DNA of 64,000 bases from Panorpa germanica (Eukaryota > Arthropoda > Insecta > Mecoptera > Panorpidae). Below, piece by piece: positions 11,200 to 23,363 of the stretch. The stretch is from contig OY783203.1 of NCBI GenBank assembly GCA_963678705.1, positions 24,348,535-24,412,534 of the forward strand, given 5' to 3'. Numbering within the stretch: position 1 is the stretch's first letter; the number at the start of each line of letters is the position of its first letter. Under the pieces are notes generated by a model. That model was not told where the DNA came from. It did not search any database and saw only the letters and a program-made list of their open reading frames with translations. Made by a program: the position numbers and the translations under genes.

Positions 11200-11600
11200 C
11201 ATAATAATATTCTTTCTTTTTCCAACATCATTCATTAAGTAGCAGTTGTTTCTTTCACACTAGGATATATTTTTCATTTCATTTCATTTTAGTTCATTTT
11301 CATTCCAAAGTGAGAGAGAAACGAGCGGTTAGACAAGTAAAATATATTTTTCACCGTTACACTTGTATACTTGTATCAGTTCAAATTTGAACTGATTTTG
11401 TTTTATTAACTTTTATCATCCATTTTTGAATCTGTAGCAGGTGTTACTGCAGTATTGCCGAATCATAATGGAGTGTCAAAATTGCGAAATCATCTGCAAA
11501 GCTTTGTTTTCGCAAGATAGGGAGATCGGCAGTATATATAAGATATAGGACTGGTCTTAAGACACATTTTCCACAATTTCATTTTGTGATGTATAACCTT
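11200..11600 (-). pseudogene. jockey-clade LINE reverse transcriptase fragment
   Basis: On the minus strand, from about 11590 downward, the reading VLRPVLYLIYTADLP then LRKQSFADDFAIL contains the RT palm motif FADD (11489-11500). It is followed after a stop by LLQIQKWMIKVNKTKSVQ, the usual W-x-x-K-W-x-I-K-V-N-x-x-K-S block of jockey RTs, and by traces of the next strand (F-S-L-T-L-E) near 11300. Stops and shifts make it non-coding. Limits are approximate. Confidence 0.72.
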
Positions 11601-12229
11601 AGATCTGGAAGATATCATCCAGTAATGAATTTTTTAATTTGAACAATAAATCTGGGTGCAATAGAGCAGTCTTACTTTTACTGCAAGCTACTCTATGTAT
11701 TTGACAAAGTTTCTAAAGATCTAAAAATTTTATATTCCCCAAAAAGATCACCGCAAAGAAGTTTTATGATTTTAATAATCGCAAAAAATGTAATTTAATT
11801 TTTACATATATTTTATAACATATTTACATTATATACAAAATTCACATAACTAATGACTCGTTATGATTTCAGAGAGTGCTGTATACAGACTGATGGCAGA
11901 GATGTTTTGGCCCTATCCGGAATCCAGATCGGGCAGTACAAATTTTAAATCCGTTGAATTTATTACATTTACAGCTTATTATTTATCGTTCGTTTGAATA
12001 TTTTAGCTTTTTCCATTCTTAGTCAGAAGCAAGTCGTAATTGTGAAGTCCAGGATTTTAAGGAATACGTTTAAAACACTCCCTAGAATAATTATTAATTT
12101 TGTTTGGTCTATGAATTAAATTAAATTAGGGGCCTACTTACCTGACGTCTGTTAACTTCTGACGATTTTTCAAAGCCCTATAATTTACAAATTAGGCTAC
12201 TTAAGCCAGTTTCAAGGTATGATTCATCC

Positions 12230-12231
<2 letters not shown>

Positions 12232-12280
<49 letters not shown>
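12232..12280. repeat. (TA)n microsatellite
   Basis: About 24 TA units. The 104-aa plus-strand reading starting at 12219 crosses it and is an artefact (poly-YI). Confidence 0.95.
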
Positions 12281-12281
<1 letters not shown>

Positions 12282-13166
12282 GTATATTATATTACAACAT
12301 TTAATTATATTACATTGTTATTAGTGCTATTAAATAATTATAATATTTATAAGCAGCAAACCCCTAAAGGCGAGTTCGGTAAAACACCACAGTTTTATTT
12401 AATTTATATAAACCTTGTTCATTATTATCTAACTTTGTCAAGAAGCATACGAAAGTTTGTACTGCCGAAAATTACGAACTTATTTTTTATATGCAATGTC
12501 TGGGCTCTGGGATCCCGCTCTACTATGACGTGAAGTCAGCTTCATTTACTTCTTGTTTGATTTTCAAACTTTATAATTCACATGAATTATATTGAGGAAT
12601 AGTATTAATTATTTATGAGATGCTTTCCATAAATTGTTTTGTTTTTAGTGTTTACTATGTATTATGTTATTATTATTAACTATTTTAAACGTGTGGTGTG
12701 CGTGTTAGCACTGCACAACTGACGTCAAACTATGCACTCACCGCTTAACTTCGCTCAACATAAATTCATTTGCGGTTTCAGTAATTACTCCATTCAAGGT
12801 TGTGCCATCTTTTGGTAAACTGACGTCAGTAGTTCAATTATGTGACGTTTAATAAACACAAAATGAACTAAACATTGTTGGACCTCTTTTTATTTTTTCT
12901 ATATCTCTTTTTGTAAAAATCTCATCGTTTAAATTACAAACTTTACTTAAATATATTTTTAATGGCTTTGTTACTTTTATAAACAACTGAAAAAGACATA
13001 ACTTGATAAAAAAGTTTCTACATTTTTTTTGCGCCACAATTGAAGGTTGCTTGCTCATGGTAGTTTGTTTAAAAGTTTGTATTAAAGCTCTTTAATAATT
13101 AAAGACACGAAATAACTTTTGTAATTGTTAACATCTCCTAATATATAATGAGTTATTAAAATATTA

Positions 13167-14363
13167 TAGTGCTTGACACAAGACGAAATAAGGCGACAAT
13201 TTTAAAAATCTCGCCTCGTTCTCGTTAGTTTAGTCTCGGTCTTGTTTCGTAATCGTTTGTCTCTTCACATATCGCCATTGTGAAAACTTACTCCTAAGAT
13301 AGTTCTAAACAAAGTAATACATTATATTATTTCGGCTAATTATTTTTTTAATTCTAAATTTTTCACACACTAAGTACCATTAATTGTATCAAATTTAAAA
13401 AGAAAAACCTTGAAGAATTTTATTTTATACACAGTTGATCAACTGGTTGAATATCACTTATTTTTCAGGTTTACACTACTAACACTGCAGCAACTGAATC
13501 CTAAAATGTCTTCAAACAATCGCATTGCAAATAATTTATATTCACAATTATTTTCCTTTTGCACAAACGGTCATACCGTTGAAAAGGTTCACGGTCAAAA
13601 CAAGCTGAATGCCGAAATTAACAGCAGAATTAAATCAGCTAATAAATGTTTCTTTGGACTAAAAAAACAATTAGGGTCCAAATTTATCAGCAGAAAATCT
13701 AAATTGAGGCTATACAAGACTATACTACCTGTGCTGCTGTATGCTAGCGAAACCTGGACATTAAACCTAGACACCCAGCGAGCTCTGGAAACTTTTGAAA
13801 GAAAAAGAACTTTTGAAGTATTAAGAACTATATTCGGACCTGTTAAAGAACAAGGGTGCTGGCGAACCAGATATAATTTTGAATTATATGGACTTTATAA
13901 ACAACCTCAAGTTGCACAGGTCATCCGAAGCAACAGGCTGAGATGGCTCGGCCACGTCTGGCAATCCCCTGAAGACAATGTTACTAGATTATACACTTTT
14001 AACAACCCTACGGGATCCCGTACCAGAGGACGACCACCAACAAGATGACTGGACGACACAGTAGAAGACATCAAAACTTTGAAAGTAAAAAACTGGCAAA
14101 GAGTTGCTTTGGACCGATTGAGTTGGAAGAAGCGTGCTGTTGAGACAGTTAACACCTGCAATAGGTTGTTATGCTCTTAAAGAAGAAGATTTATTTTTCT
14201 TAAAACATTTCTTTTTCTTTCAGCTACAAAATGTTGTAAAAGAAAAAATTATAATATAAAATATGTTAAGCAGATTTTATATTTCGTAAATGTATGACCT
14301 AACCTTTTTTTTGTAAAAAACCGAGACGAGACGAGAAAAGTCTCGTACTCGTGTCAAGTTCTA
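13167..14363 (+). mobile_element. hAT-like element carrying a captured LINE fragment
   Basis: Ends are TAGTGCTTGACAC (13167-13179) and, in reverse, TAGAACTTGACAC (14351-14363). Subterminal C-T-C-G-T-rich blocks recur in inverted orientation (GTCTCGGTC... and ...CCGAGACGAGACGAG). It interrupts an older MITE copy; an A/T-rich approximate 8-bp duplication (AAAATATT / AAAATATA) borders it. The middle (about 13580-14178) is a reverse-transcriptase tail, so this is either an insertion or a chimera. Confidence 0.6.
13580..14178 (+). pseudogene. non-LTR retrotransposon reverse transcriptase C-terminal fragment
   Basis: Encodes a contiguous RT tail: NAEINSRIKSANKCFFGLKK, RKSKLRLYKTILPVLLYASE, TW, FGPVKEQGCWRTRYNFELY, RLRWLGHVW, TRGRPPTR. 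These are the thumb and C-terminal motifs of CR1/RTE-type LINEs (K-S-x-L-R-L-Y-K, L-L-Y-A-S-E-T-W, R-L-R-W-L-G-H). A TGA at 14046-14048 replaces the conserved W after GRPPTR; the frame then continues as LDDTVEDIKT... NTCNRLLCS and ends at TAA near 14178. The 212-aa reading from 13410 includes non-LINE sequence upstream. The palm and endonuclease are absent, so it is inactive. Confidence 0.82.
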
Positions 14364-14450
14364 AAAATATAATTGGACATTTGAGGTTCTGATAGCCAAC
14401 TTTATTAATATATAGTTCCGTTTCACAGAAATCAAGTCATGCTTCACAAA

Positions 14451-16128
14451 CCAAGTCCAGGTCCCAGATTTGTTCCATCGCAACAAGAAGAATTAAAATG
14501 GCTACCATTTGGATGGGGTACAAAATATAAGGTATATATGGTAATGATAATTGACGTTATGGCCCGCGTTCGCATTCGTAGAAGGTTTTTTAATTATGAG
14601 GCGGAGGATGAACCGATTCGCAAAAACTAAACAGAAAACAAAAACGGACGCAAAAACACATTTTAAAGTAAATTTTTACTACTACATATGTAATTTTTTC
14701 ATTTCTTCAAAATTTAAAACACTGGAATGATTTAGACTTAGATACAAAAAAACACATTGTTCTAATATGATGTAAAATTGATGATTCCACAACGCCGTAG
14801 GATATTTTAAATTATTTGTTTACGAATAAATTAATTTCAGTGTTCCCAAATCTGTCCACAGCACATAGAATTTACCTCACATTACCAGTCACTGTAGCAC
14901 ACAGCGAAAGATCATTTTCTATATATACCTATACCGAGTACCATTTGCACCCGAATTTCCATTCACTGCTGAAAATATAACTGTAAGTTTTCCCGCGCGG
15001 TTACCAGAAGGCGCCAGGGTATTGATTGCACACGGGCGCTACATGGGATAGAGCCGCCTCTGGCTTTAGAAATCTGATTTTTGTAACTTCGAATTTACAC
15101 CAATTTGATAATAATGTCCCATTTTTATGGCGCTATAGTGCGCTTGTTATTAGGTTTAGCAAAAAAGTTGTTAGCGTATAAATATAATTTGTTCAAGATT
15201 ATGTCCTCTTTAAGACTGAAAATAACTACTTATTAAAAGTTTTCCCGTGCTCTTTCATATTGTAAAACTAGGTTTTTTACTACTCTAGATTGAGGCCTCA
15301 ATAAAAACATAATTCAAAAAGTAAAAGCTAACACCTGATCTTTGCGCGGAAAATTATACATATCAGCAGACCGCAGGTTTAAAACAAACAAAATTAGTAA
15401 CAGTATTTTAATATTAAGATGTGATAAAGTTCAATAATTATGTAAAATTGTATGTGGTAATTTAAAAAAAATTGATGTTCAATAAATATATGCATTTAAA
15501 AAAAATTGATTGAAATTTTGTAGATATTTTTGTTGTAATAAATTGGGACTTCAGATAAATTTATATTATGCAGATTGAACTTCGGAATTGCAAAGACCTT
15601 GCCTCAATGAATATACACAATCAATTAAATTATTAAATAAGCAAATGCTTTAAACAATAATATGTTTAAAAAATAATAAGTATGAAATGTAAGATCCGTG
15701 TGTTTGGCCCCAAAATGTACTGACAAATATACTCGTATATATTTTGAACAATAGAGGCCCCAATATTTTATAGGCCTAACACAATTTTGTACTTGTGTGC
15801 TTAAGCTGTAATTCACAGCTATGTAATTTTCTTTCCACGTAACGTGGTTCTCAGATTACGCAAACTCTGTGTTTGCATTTGTACAAGCCATTTACGACGG
15901 TGTCATTTTTAACGTCTAACCTTAAGCACATATTGTCTAATGTATACACATTTATAGTTAAGAGTTTAAATATTTATAACAAGTTAATTTATGTGAAAAG
16001 TAATGTATTTAAAATGGTCACTATTGTAGGTCGTGGAATGACAAAGATAATTTATTAGTCGTCCAATAAATATGAGCAAAATGACCTTTGCCTTCGTATT
16101 ATCATTATCCTTTGGTAAAGAACTTATT
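14451..16128. other. gene-free stretch
   Basis: AT-rich with a GC-richer island at 14985-15070. A GCCGCCTCTG at about 15050 resembles the terminus of the hAT MITE at 19927-20324 and may be a remnant. No coding exon or RNA gene recognised. Confidence 0.5.
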
Positions 16129-16141
16129 AAAAGTAGGTTTC

Positions 16142-16300
16142 TTGATTATGTACATACGTAACCGTATTATTAGGTAGCGGTGTATAACACATATGTATAT
16201 GAAGACGCGACACCTTAAATACTGCCAACACAATAGGAGGTCGATGGTGGAAAGACTTAGGATCGGAAATAGTCCGATGTAAAATAAATTAAATTTAAAA
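16142..16300 (+). mobile_element. SINE-type insertion with 13-bp target duplication
   Basis: Direct repeats AAAAGTAGGTTTC (16129-16141 and 16301-16313) flank a 159-bp body that begins TTGATTATGTACATAC, contains CCAACACAATAGGAGGTCG and GACTTAGGATCGGAAA, and ends in an A-rich tail. The long perfect duplication and A tail indicate target-primed retrotransposition. The same body follows a tRNA-like head at 37659-37904, so this copy lacks the head. Confidence 0.7.
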
Positions 16301-17525
16301 AAAAGTAGGTTTCAAAATGTAAATATGTATTCTATAGTCTGAAAAATATTTTTACCATTTTTTATATTTTATAGATATCTTTTACATAATAAATAGATAA
16401 TATTTACATAGTAAATAGTTTGAAAGTAAATGGACATTTGAGATCCTGCTGGACAACGTTGCCCATAGATATCTAATAATTTGTATAATTTAAGGCTAAG
16501 GAAAAAACCCAAGTCTAATATAATGTAAAGTATATGCTGGGTCTTTTAGACAAATTCCGAAACCTATGGTAACTGATATTTATGAGGACATTCTCAACCT
16601 ACCAAAATTTTGAACTTGTGTTTCTGCTCTATTATTATTTCTTGGATTTACACCAAGTGTAATTACGAGTATTTCCCCCAAATCATTACACAAATTCTTT
16701 AGGCTTTGGAATACAGAACCCACCGAGATGAGTTCATGGACTGCACTTTTATTAAGGGAACCATTTAGAAAACTACGTCATCACAGCGTTTTTGGGATTT
16801 TTGGGATTTGTTTTTTGAGAAAAATAGCGGTTAATTTTTATTGTACATTATTGTAAAATCATTTAATTGACAAAAGTTGCTTTTATTGACTTATAATTAA
16901 AATCATGTACAGCAGTTGAATTGTTTCGCCTACTGTTTTGGTCTGTAAGATAAGAGGTTTAATAGAAATATATTTAAAATCCCAATTCATAAAATTGTAA
17001 ATTAAAAAGTGACTTTTACAATGACCTTTTGTACAAAAGTCAGCTTTGAAATGGGTGTTTTGCCGGTAGAAATGACTTTTATATTATTTTTCAAAATTTG
17101 AACCCAATCAGATGTTTTCAATTAGTTACTGGTATATCCGATGCATCGACTTCGAGATAAAAGTGATTAAAAATTGAGAAAGAAATTTATAGAACTACGT
17201 AATTTTTTTAATTTGGCCATAATTAACTGGGTATTTTCGACATATCGCTTATTATGTATGGACAAATTTTCTGGATAGCCACCTTAATTAATATATTAAA
17301 CTGTTTGTTAATGCTTTATAAGAATGTATTTTAAATAACATACTAAATAAACATACAGTTACAAATTGCACAAACAATTTATTTAAACACAAAAAGTCGA
17401 TTCATTGTTGATATCTTTTATATAATAGTGTAAAAAGACATAATACCCCCAGTTTTCTGCGAAATATTGACTATATTTGTAATAAAAATTACGATATTAA
17501 AAAATGAAAATTTTTGGCGTAGTAT

Positions 17526-17527
<2 letters not shown>

Positions 17528-17557
<30 letters not shown>
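17528..17557. repeat. (AT)n microsatellite abutting the duplicated SINE
   Basis: About 15 AT units ending directly at the SINE body. Confidence 0.95.
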
Positions 17558-17560
<3 letters not shown>

Positions 17561-17780
17561 GTTTCTTGATTATGTACATACATAACCGTAAACTTATAAA
17601 GCTGCGGTGTATAACACATATGTTTATGAGACCACGACACCTTAAATACTGCCAACACGGAAGGAGGTCGTCTGTGGAAGGACTTAGGATCGGAAAAAAG
17701 CCGACATAAATTAAATTAAATTTAAACGTAGGTTTCAAAATGTAGTAATGTATTCTATAGTCTGAAAAATATTTTTATAA
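17558..17780 (+). repeat. duplicate of the SINE insertion and its right flank
   Basis: Repeats 16137-16355: the SINE body plus the downstream flank GTAGGTTTCAAAATG and GTCTGAAAAATATTTTTA. Because unrelated flank is included, it arose by local DNA duplication rather than a second retrotransposition. An 80-aa plus reading and a 106-aa minus reading across it are artefacts. Confidence 0.7.
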
Positions 17781-19918
17781 ATATAAATATATATATAACA
17801 TATAAAAATATATAAATTAAATTAAATTAATTAGAATACCATGTTTTGAATGTGAAACAAGTCACCTGAGTAAGAATAAAATTTTGCATAAAAGAAACAA
17901 GTTAATTAATAAACCCGTATTAAGACAAGAAATTACAAAAGATATAAGTATATATAAAAATAAAAATGTTTTTATTTTTTAAGTAGTGAGATATTAAAAC
18001 TAACGCTATAAAAAAAATTAAATTCATCCCATATTTTTTATATTACAAACAGAAAACAGCTATACCAAATGTATAATGGTCATCAAAGAATCTTTAATTT
18101 TTATTTTAATGTCGAATCTCAATCTTAATTCTGTAGTGTTTCATTCAATAAAATTATTATATTATTAAAGCTATTTATTAAACTTTCCAACTACAAATAT
18201 ATTTTAATAATTTATGATAATATAAAAGACAAAAGATTAAAATGCGGTTTAAAGGGACGTCAAAATTAAAGTACAACTTGGTGTGACTTAATGTGACGTA
18301 CATTACGAGTAATAAAACCGGATCCGACAAGCTATTGGAGATAACAAAGGGAACTACACTGCTGCCTTATTAGTTTGTGAATATATTGCATCAACCAAAC
18401 TCAGAAAAAATAGTGCTTATGTGGGAATCGTACCGTAGATACTGTGCCGTCACTTGTAGTATGTACCATAGCAACACGATAAGAAATGACATTGAATAAC
18501 ACATTTTAGTGTATTTAGCTATTTTAATTCTAAGAACAAAGTGTTAATTGTTTAAATATTGAATAAAGTTTAAATACGTTGCAATAGAAGATGAAAGGAA
18601 CAAACATAAAGCTATCGTGCCTAGATATTGTTCAATAACAAATTTCTCAAAATACGTACGTAGCTTCGTAGTTCAGAGTTCATTATAAGATAAATGATGC
18701 TTAATGACTTTGCTGTATTATTTGAATACCTGTAAATGTAGGTCTGTGTTCAACATTTAGCAAAAAGAAAACAAATCAACGATGTCGTCTACAAGAACTG
18801 GTTAACATTTCTTAGCCAGATGTTCCTCTTCTCTTATTGTTTCTCGTTTATAGACCTTTCACATTGTCAGAAGATTTCATGGTCACCAAAAATACTGTAA
18901 ATATATAAATTATAAGTTAGTTTATGACGTTTCGTCGCGAATATCGTCAAGTAACAACACTTTTAATAATACTCATAATACTTGGTTTTCAATTATGGTG
19001 CGGTGATGCTCAGAGCGTTGAGATATTGACGTCAAACTGTCGTGTTTTCGGGGTTTCTTATAAAGGTTTATATAAATTCGTGTAATTATTGGAGCTTGCT
19101 TGGGAAGTGATGTCGCATTCCTCATAAATCTTTGACTTAGTTCCGTCAGATTACCAATTATTTCAAAGTTTGTAGAACTCTTTGAATTATAAAACTTGAT
19201 AATAATATATACATGATTAAATTCCATCATTTGTATAAAAATTAAGTTTTATTTTACACTACAAAACCGAAATTTTAATGAACCTCTGCGTTTTCATTTG
19301 CATATTTGAAGCGGCTAGGTACTTTTATCAGCTTCAAATAAAGGCAACCACAAATGGTATTCGCAATAGTTTTACACAATAAGTTTTTGGTCTATTTCAG
19401 GCATACACACAACCCTGAGCAATGTAATTTGGAGTCCCGTCCATTAGTGGTCCAATACTTACAAGCACATTCACGTGCCGGTTCCGATTTAATTTAGAAT
19501 TCTTGATATTAACAGGCAGCAACAGCAAAAATTTTAGGATGCAACTTTATTACATTAGGAAATGACGTGCGAATAAAGCTAAAATTTGAAATTCACAATA
19601 AAATGTACTTTGTCATTGTTGTAGGACAATATTCAAATATATGATATTATTTTATTAACAGTATCTATTGGATATCTTTTTCATTTAATGTAATTAACGT
19701 CGACCTATTTCCGATATTGAGTCCCATACCCGATAACGGATGTCTTCCGTTCATAAGAACTGAATAATTTACCATATTTATTTTAAACAATATTATTTAA
19801 TTATATTAATGTTAATATATTTTATTTTGTCTTTATAATGTAATAAACAAAAAACACAGTGTATATTTGAATATGGTTAAGGCATTTCAGAGATGGATTC
19901 AATCACACTTGGCTGTGT
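17781..19918. other. gene-free AT-rich stretch
   Basis: No exon, RNA gene or repeat boundary recognised on either strand. Confidence 0.5.
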
Positions 19919-19926
19919 TGAAAAAC

Positions 19927-20324
19927 CAGGGGTGGCCTTAGCCATTGAGAGGCCCTGAGCCGCAGATCTTTGCGAGGCTCCGGGGCGGCAGATCCTTGCG
20001 AGGCCCCTGGGCGGTAGGTCCTTGCGAGGCACTTGTTCTTTGTGTAATTTATGTAAATTGTAAGTAATTATTTTTGATGATAATTGACGAGAAATAATAT
20101 TTTATATTGGAAGTTTTATAAAAGTTAACCAGCACAAAGACATGAACGCCTTAAAAAATAAAGGCAGTGATTCTAGTGGGATTTCTATAGAGCGAGGCGT
20201 GAGATTCAAATACATATATAGTAATGCATTTTTCTACTTGGGTTGTTGCGCGAGAATGCGAGGCCTCTACAAGAGCGAAGCCCCGGACGGTTGCCCTGCA
20301 TGCCAATTCCTAAGGCCGCCTCTG
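19927..20324. mobile_element. 398-bp hAT MITE, 8-bp target duplication
   Basis: Ends CAGGGGTGGCCTTAG and, in reverse, CAGAGGCGGCCTTAG. Flanking 8-mers TGAAAAAC (19919-19926) and TGAACAAC (20325-20332) match at 7/8. The interior begins with tandem-like units (CAGATCTTTGCGAGGC repeated with changes) and contains AATTGACGAGAAAT and GTGATTCTAGTGGGAT, all shared with the copy at 22971-23355. No transposase. Confidence 0.8.
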
Positions 20325-21147
20325 TGAACAACCCATCTACTGTAATACTTTTACGGTTTTAGTTATTTTTCATCCTGTAACAAAATTACAACAATTGATA
20401 TTTATTATTAATGAACAAAAAAATGATTAATAGGATGCATAAATATTAATATTAATAATGATAGAATAATAATGATTGTACATAATCATAAATAATTGTT
20501 ATATAACTATTGAGATTCACATTGATCATTTTAACTATTAATTTTATATATTAATAAACCTTAAATCAATAAAAACTTACTGTTTTTAAACAAATGTAAA
20601 AACCATAAAACAATTAGAATATTCGTGTTTTTTTAATTAATGATGCCACCATATTCGTAGAAACTCATGGTGAAACATTTTCAATGAATAGGTTGTCATC
20701 TATCGGTCTTGATCGCGCCAGAAGCCAACTTTGTAGTATTCTTCGACCAAAGATATTATCAACTTCTCTAGTAATCCGCGGTTATTATTTATAAACGGAT
20801 GGAGGAGTTGTTTCATGCACAGCATGCTCAAGGTTAAAGGTCTAAATACACTAAGTTGGTCAGTTACCACAACGTATCGTCTTTTTTACTTATGTTACTC
20901 CTTCTCTCCTTTCGAGATCAAATATAATAGTATTTTATTATTAAATGGGACACCTGGTTTTATAACTCACCCAAGTGTAATATAATAGTCTTTTAAATAC
21001 ATGAAAAATATAACTTTTACTAATATATTAATATAATAACATCATACATGTTTCATATACGAGTATGAAGACATACATTATATGATATTAACCTAAAAAT
21101 ATTGTAAGAGGTAAAAAGTTTTATGTTAAATAAACTGTAATTAGCAG

Positions 21148-21883
21148 GGGCGCTATTCCTGAGTTCAATTGAATCGTAATCTCTTCTTCTTTCCGTAAAA
21201 ATCACTCGATTTACTCAAAAGTACTATTCCTGAAAATTTTACGAAAATTTACGAGTAGAGAAATTGAGCAAAGAAGTGAACATTTGCACGTCGACTATTT
21301 AGCTTGCGAATGTACGATCGAACAGTAAATTTTAGTGATTTTTATTAGTTATCACTGTTTCAGGCAAGAGTATTTAGTAAAACTTGTGTTGCTTGTTCTA
21401 TTTTTCTGATGTCAATTTTTTTATTTTTTTGAAATGTCAAAAAAATAAATATTTGTAGAAGTTAACCTAAAATTTTTCTATTTCTTTTTATTGCGCTTTA
21501 TATTAATTTAATAAAAATGACATCTCTAAGAAGTATGGCTTTAAATAATTTAGCTATGCTTGAAGAAACGGAGTTAAATTATATGGAAAATGAAATACAG
21601 TTAAGAAAATACAACCATTGGAATCAGAAACTTGACGTAATATTTAAATAAAATTATTTAAAATTATTTTTTTAATTATTTAAAAATATTTAAATTAATT
21701 TAAGTTTCCCGCATTTTGCTGGTCTACAAAACGTTCTACTCAATATATTTAATCGAATGGAGAATGTTAGTTTCGATTGTATTCAGGAATAGTGTTTTCA
21801 ATTGTGATCGAATCTTACTTCACTCGTTTCGATCGAATCTGTTCGATTGCGAACATTGCTCGCAAAATTCAGGAATAGGGCCC
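21148..21883 (+). mobile_element. PIF/Harbinger-type element, second copy, perfect CAG duplication
   Basis: Starts GGGCGCTATTCCTGAG, ends CAGGAATAGGGCCC, flanked by CAG at 21145-21147 and 21884-21886. It shares its length-wise sequence with 2806-3866, apart from an internal deletion. A reading frame at 21517-21651 encodes 44 aa, MTSLRSMALNNLAMLEETEL... NHWNQKLDVIFK, ten residues longer than in the nested copy, where NH is followed by TAG instead of TGG. Confidence 0.82.
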
Positions 21884-22339
21884 CAGGTATATACAAACAA
21901 ATGCATTTGAACTTCGCCGTTTCATGTAAAACAAAGTGACAAATAAATTTTTTAATGTTTGTAATCTTGCAGAAATGCACATTCTGGAATTGATAATCCC
22001 GATTTCAAATAGTACTGTTATGATAAAAGTTTTGTGCGCTATTTTAACTACAATGCATACCCGACCTTGGCCTGAAATCAATAGACTACTACTTAACATA
22101 AACTACATGCCGAATAAATTAAACATGTTGACTTACTATTTGCTCTATTATTTTAAATTCAAAAAATAATTTCCATATAATGCATACACTTCCAAATAAA
22201 TCCTTGAACAATATTTTTTTGCACTACTTGTATTTTGTTATACTAGATATACATAATCACATGGCCAGTCTAGAAATTTCATTCACTTGAAATGAAATAA
22301 CCTTACCTAGTGACACTATAATTCTTTAAAAACTCCCCT

Positions 22340-22745
22340 GTCCCTATTCTTAAATTGCTTCTTTAATCTACACTATATTATATTTTTTTCTTGGATTGGA
22401 CCTCTGTTTCTTCTTCCTTTGTCCATTCCTACAATTTTACATGGTATATTATCAGATTTTGTATTCACATAGCAAATATCATCATGGCGCTTCTCTGATG
22501 TCCTCCGAATATTCTCTCTCATAGCACTCATTCTTTCGTCATCACCAACTTCGCCTTCATTATCACTTTCGTTATATAAACTTCATCCTCTTGGAAGTAT
22601 AACTGACTTATTTTATTTTTTTTTACCTCACTTCTATTCTTTCTTTCTCTCCTCTTTCTCTATATTAATTATTTTTTCTTTCTTTAGATTCGTCATTTCC
22701 TTTGCACCTCTCTTTAGTATTATCTGCATTTGCTATCGTTGACAT
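22340..22745 (-). other. purine-rich, coding-like relic of unknown origin
   Basis: The minus strand is unusually purine-rich and gives charged readings in several frames. One starts at 22745 (MSTIANADNTKERCKGNDES); others nearby include ERMSAMRENIRRTSEKRHDD and CKIVGMDKGRRNRGPIQEK. Composition is unlike the surrounding AT-rich DNA and resembles decayed ORF1/gag of a retroelement, but no domain can be named. Confidence 0.25.
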
Positions 22746-22970
22746 ACTTCGCTCTGTAAAGATAAATACTTATACTTGTCCTGTCTTCAGTATTTCCTGT
22801 AGACACACCACATGATGTGTGCAGTATTCTTCGCAGGAGTCTCATAATACTCATTCACATAAACCCAAGCAAAAGTTGTAACGCAATGTAATACTTTCAT
22901 TAGTTTGTAATAAGCTAGAATGTCTTGGATTTGCAAGACAATTCCTGTGTGTGAAATTAAAACTTTAGAC

Positions 22971-23355
22971 CGCGTTTCACAGCGAGGCCTTGGGCGGCAG
23001 AACTTTGTGAAGCACCGGGTGACAGATCTTTGCGAGGCTCTTGTTCTTTGCTTAATTTATGTAAATTGAAAGTAAGTGTTTTTGATGATGATTGACGAGA
23101 AATGCAAAATTTATAAATAAATAAATGTAGAGTTTTCAAATGTTATATTGGAAGACTTATAAAAGTTAACAAGCACAAAGACGACAAATATTAATGATGA
23201 TAAACTAAGGTACATGAATGTCTTAAAAGATATACGCAGTGATTCTAGTGGGATTCAAATAGATATATAGTAATGAATTTTTTTTTTGGGTTGTTCCGCG
23301 AGGGCGCGAGGCTCCGGGCGGTTGCCCTGCTTGTCACCCCCTAATGCCGCCTCTG
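22971..23355. mobile_element. second copy of the CAGRGGYGG hAT MITE, left end decayed
   Basis: Right end ...GCCGCCTCTG at 23346-23355, with shared internal blocks CAGATCTTTGCGAGGC, TTGACGAGAAAT, GTGATTCTAGTGGGAT and GGGCGGTTGCCCTGC. Compared with 19927-20324 it has a 50-bp extra block near 23105-23150. The left terminus is not recognisable. Confidence 0.65.
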
Positions 23356-23363
23356 CTTGTGTG

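Larger units (their letters stand above)
13080..14450 (+). repeat. degenerate copy of the GGGCTTGTGTCC MITE family, split by a hAT-like insertion
   Basis: Sequences 13080-13166 (AATTAAAGAC, TTGTTAACATCTCC, GAGTTATTAAAA) and 14364-14450 (AATTGGACATTTGAGGTTCT, TATTAATATATAG, GAAATCAAGTCAT) are the two halves of the 3' part of the family represented by 32219-32858. They are separated by 13167-14363. Its left part is too diverged to delimit. Confidence 0.6.

Noticed and set aside
14439..14630. 63-aa plus-strand reading with GPRFVPSQQEELKWLPFGWG
   Set aside because: Looked protein-like, but no family match, no splice sites that help, and the start overlaps a MITE remnant.
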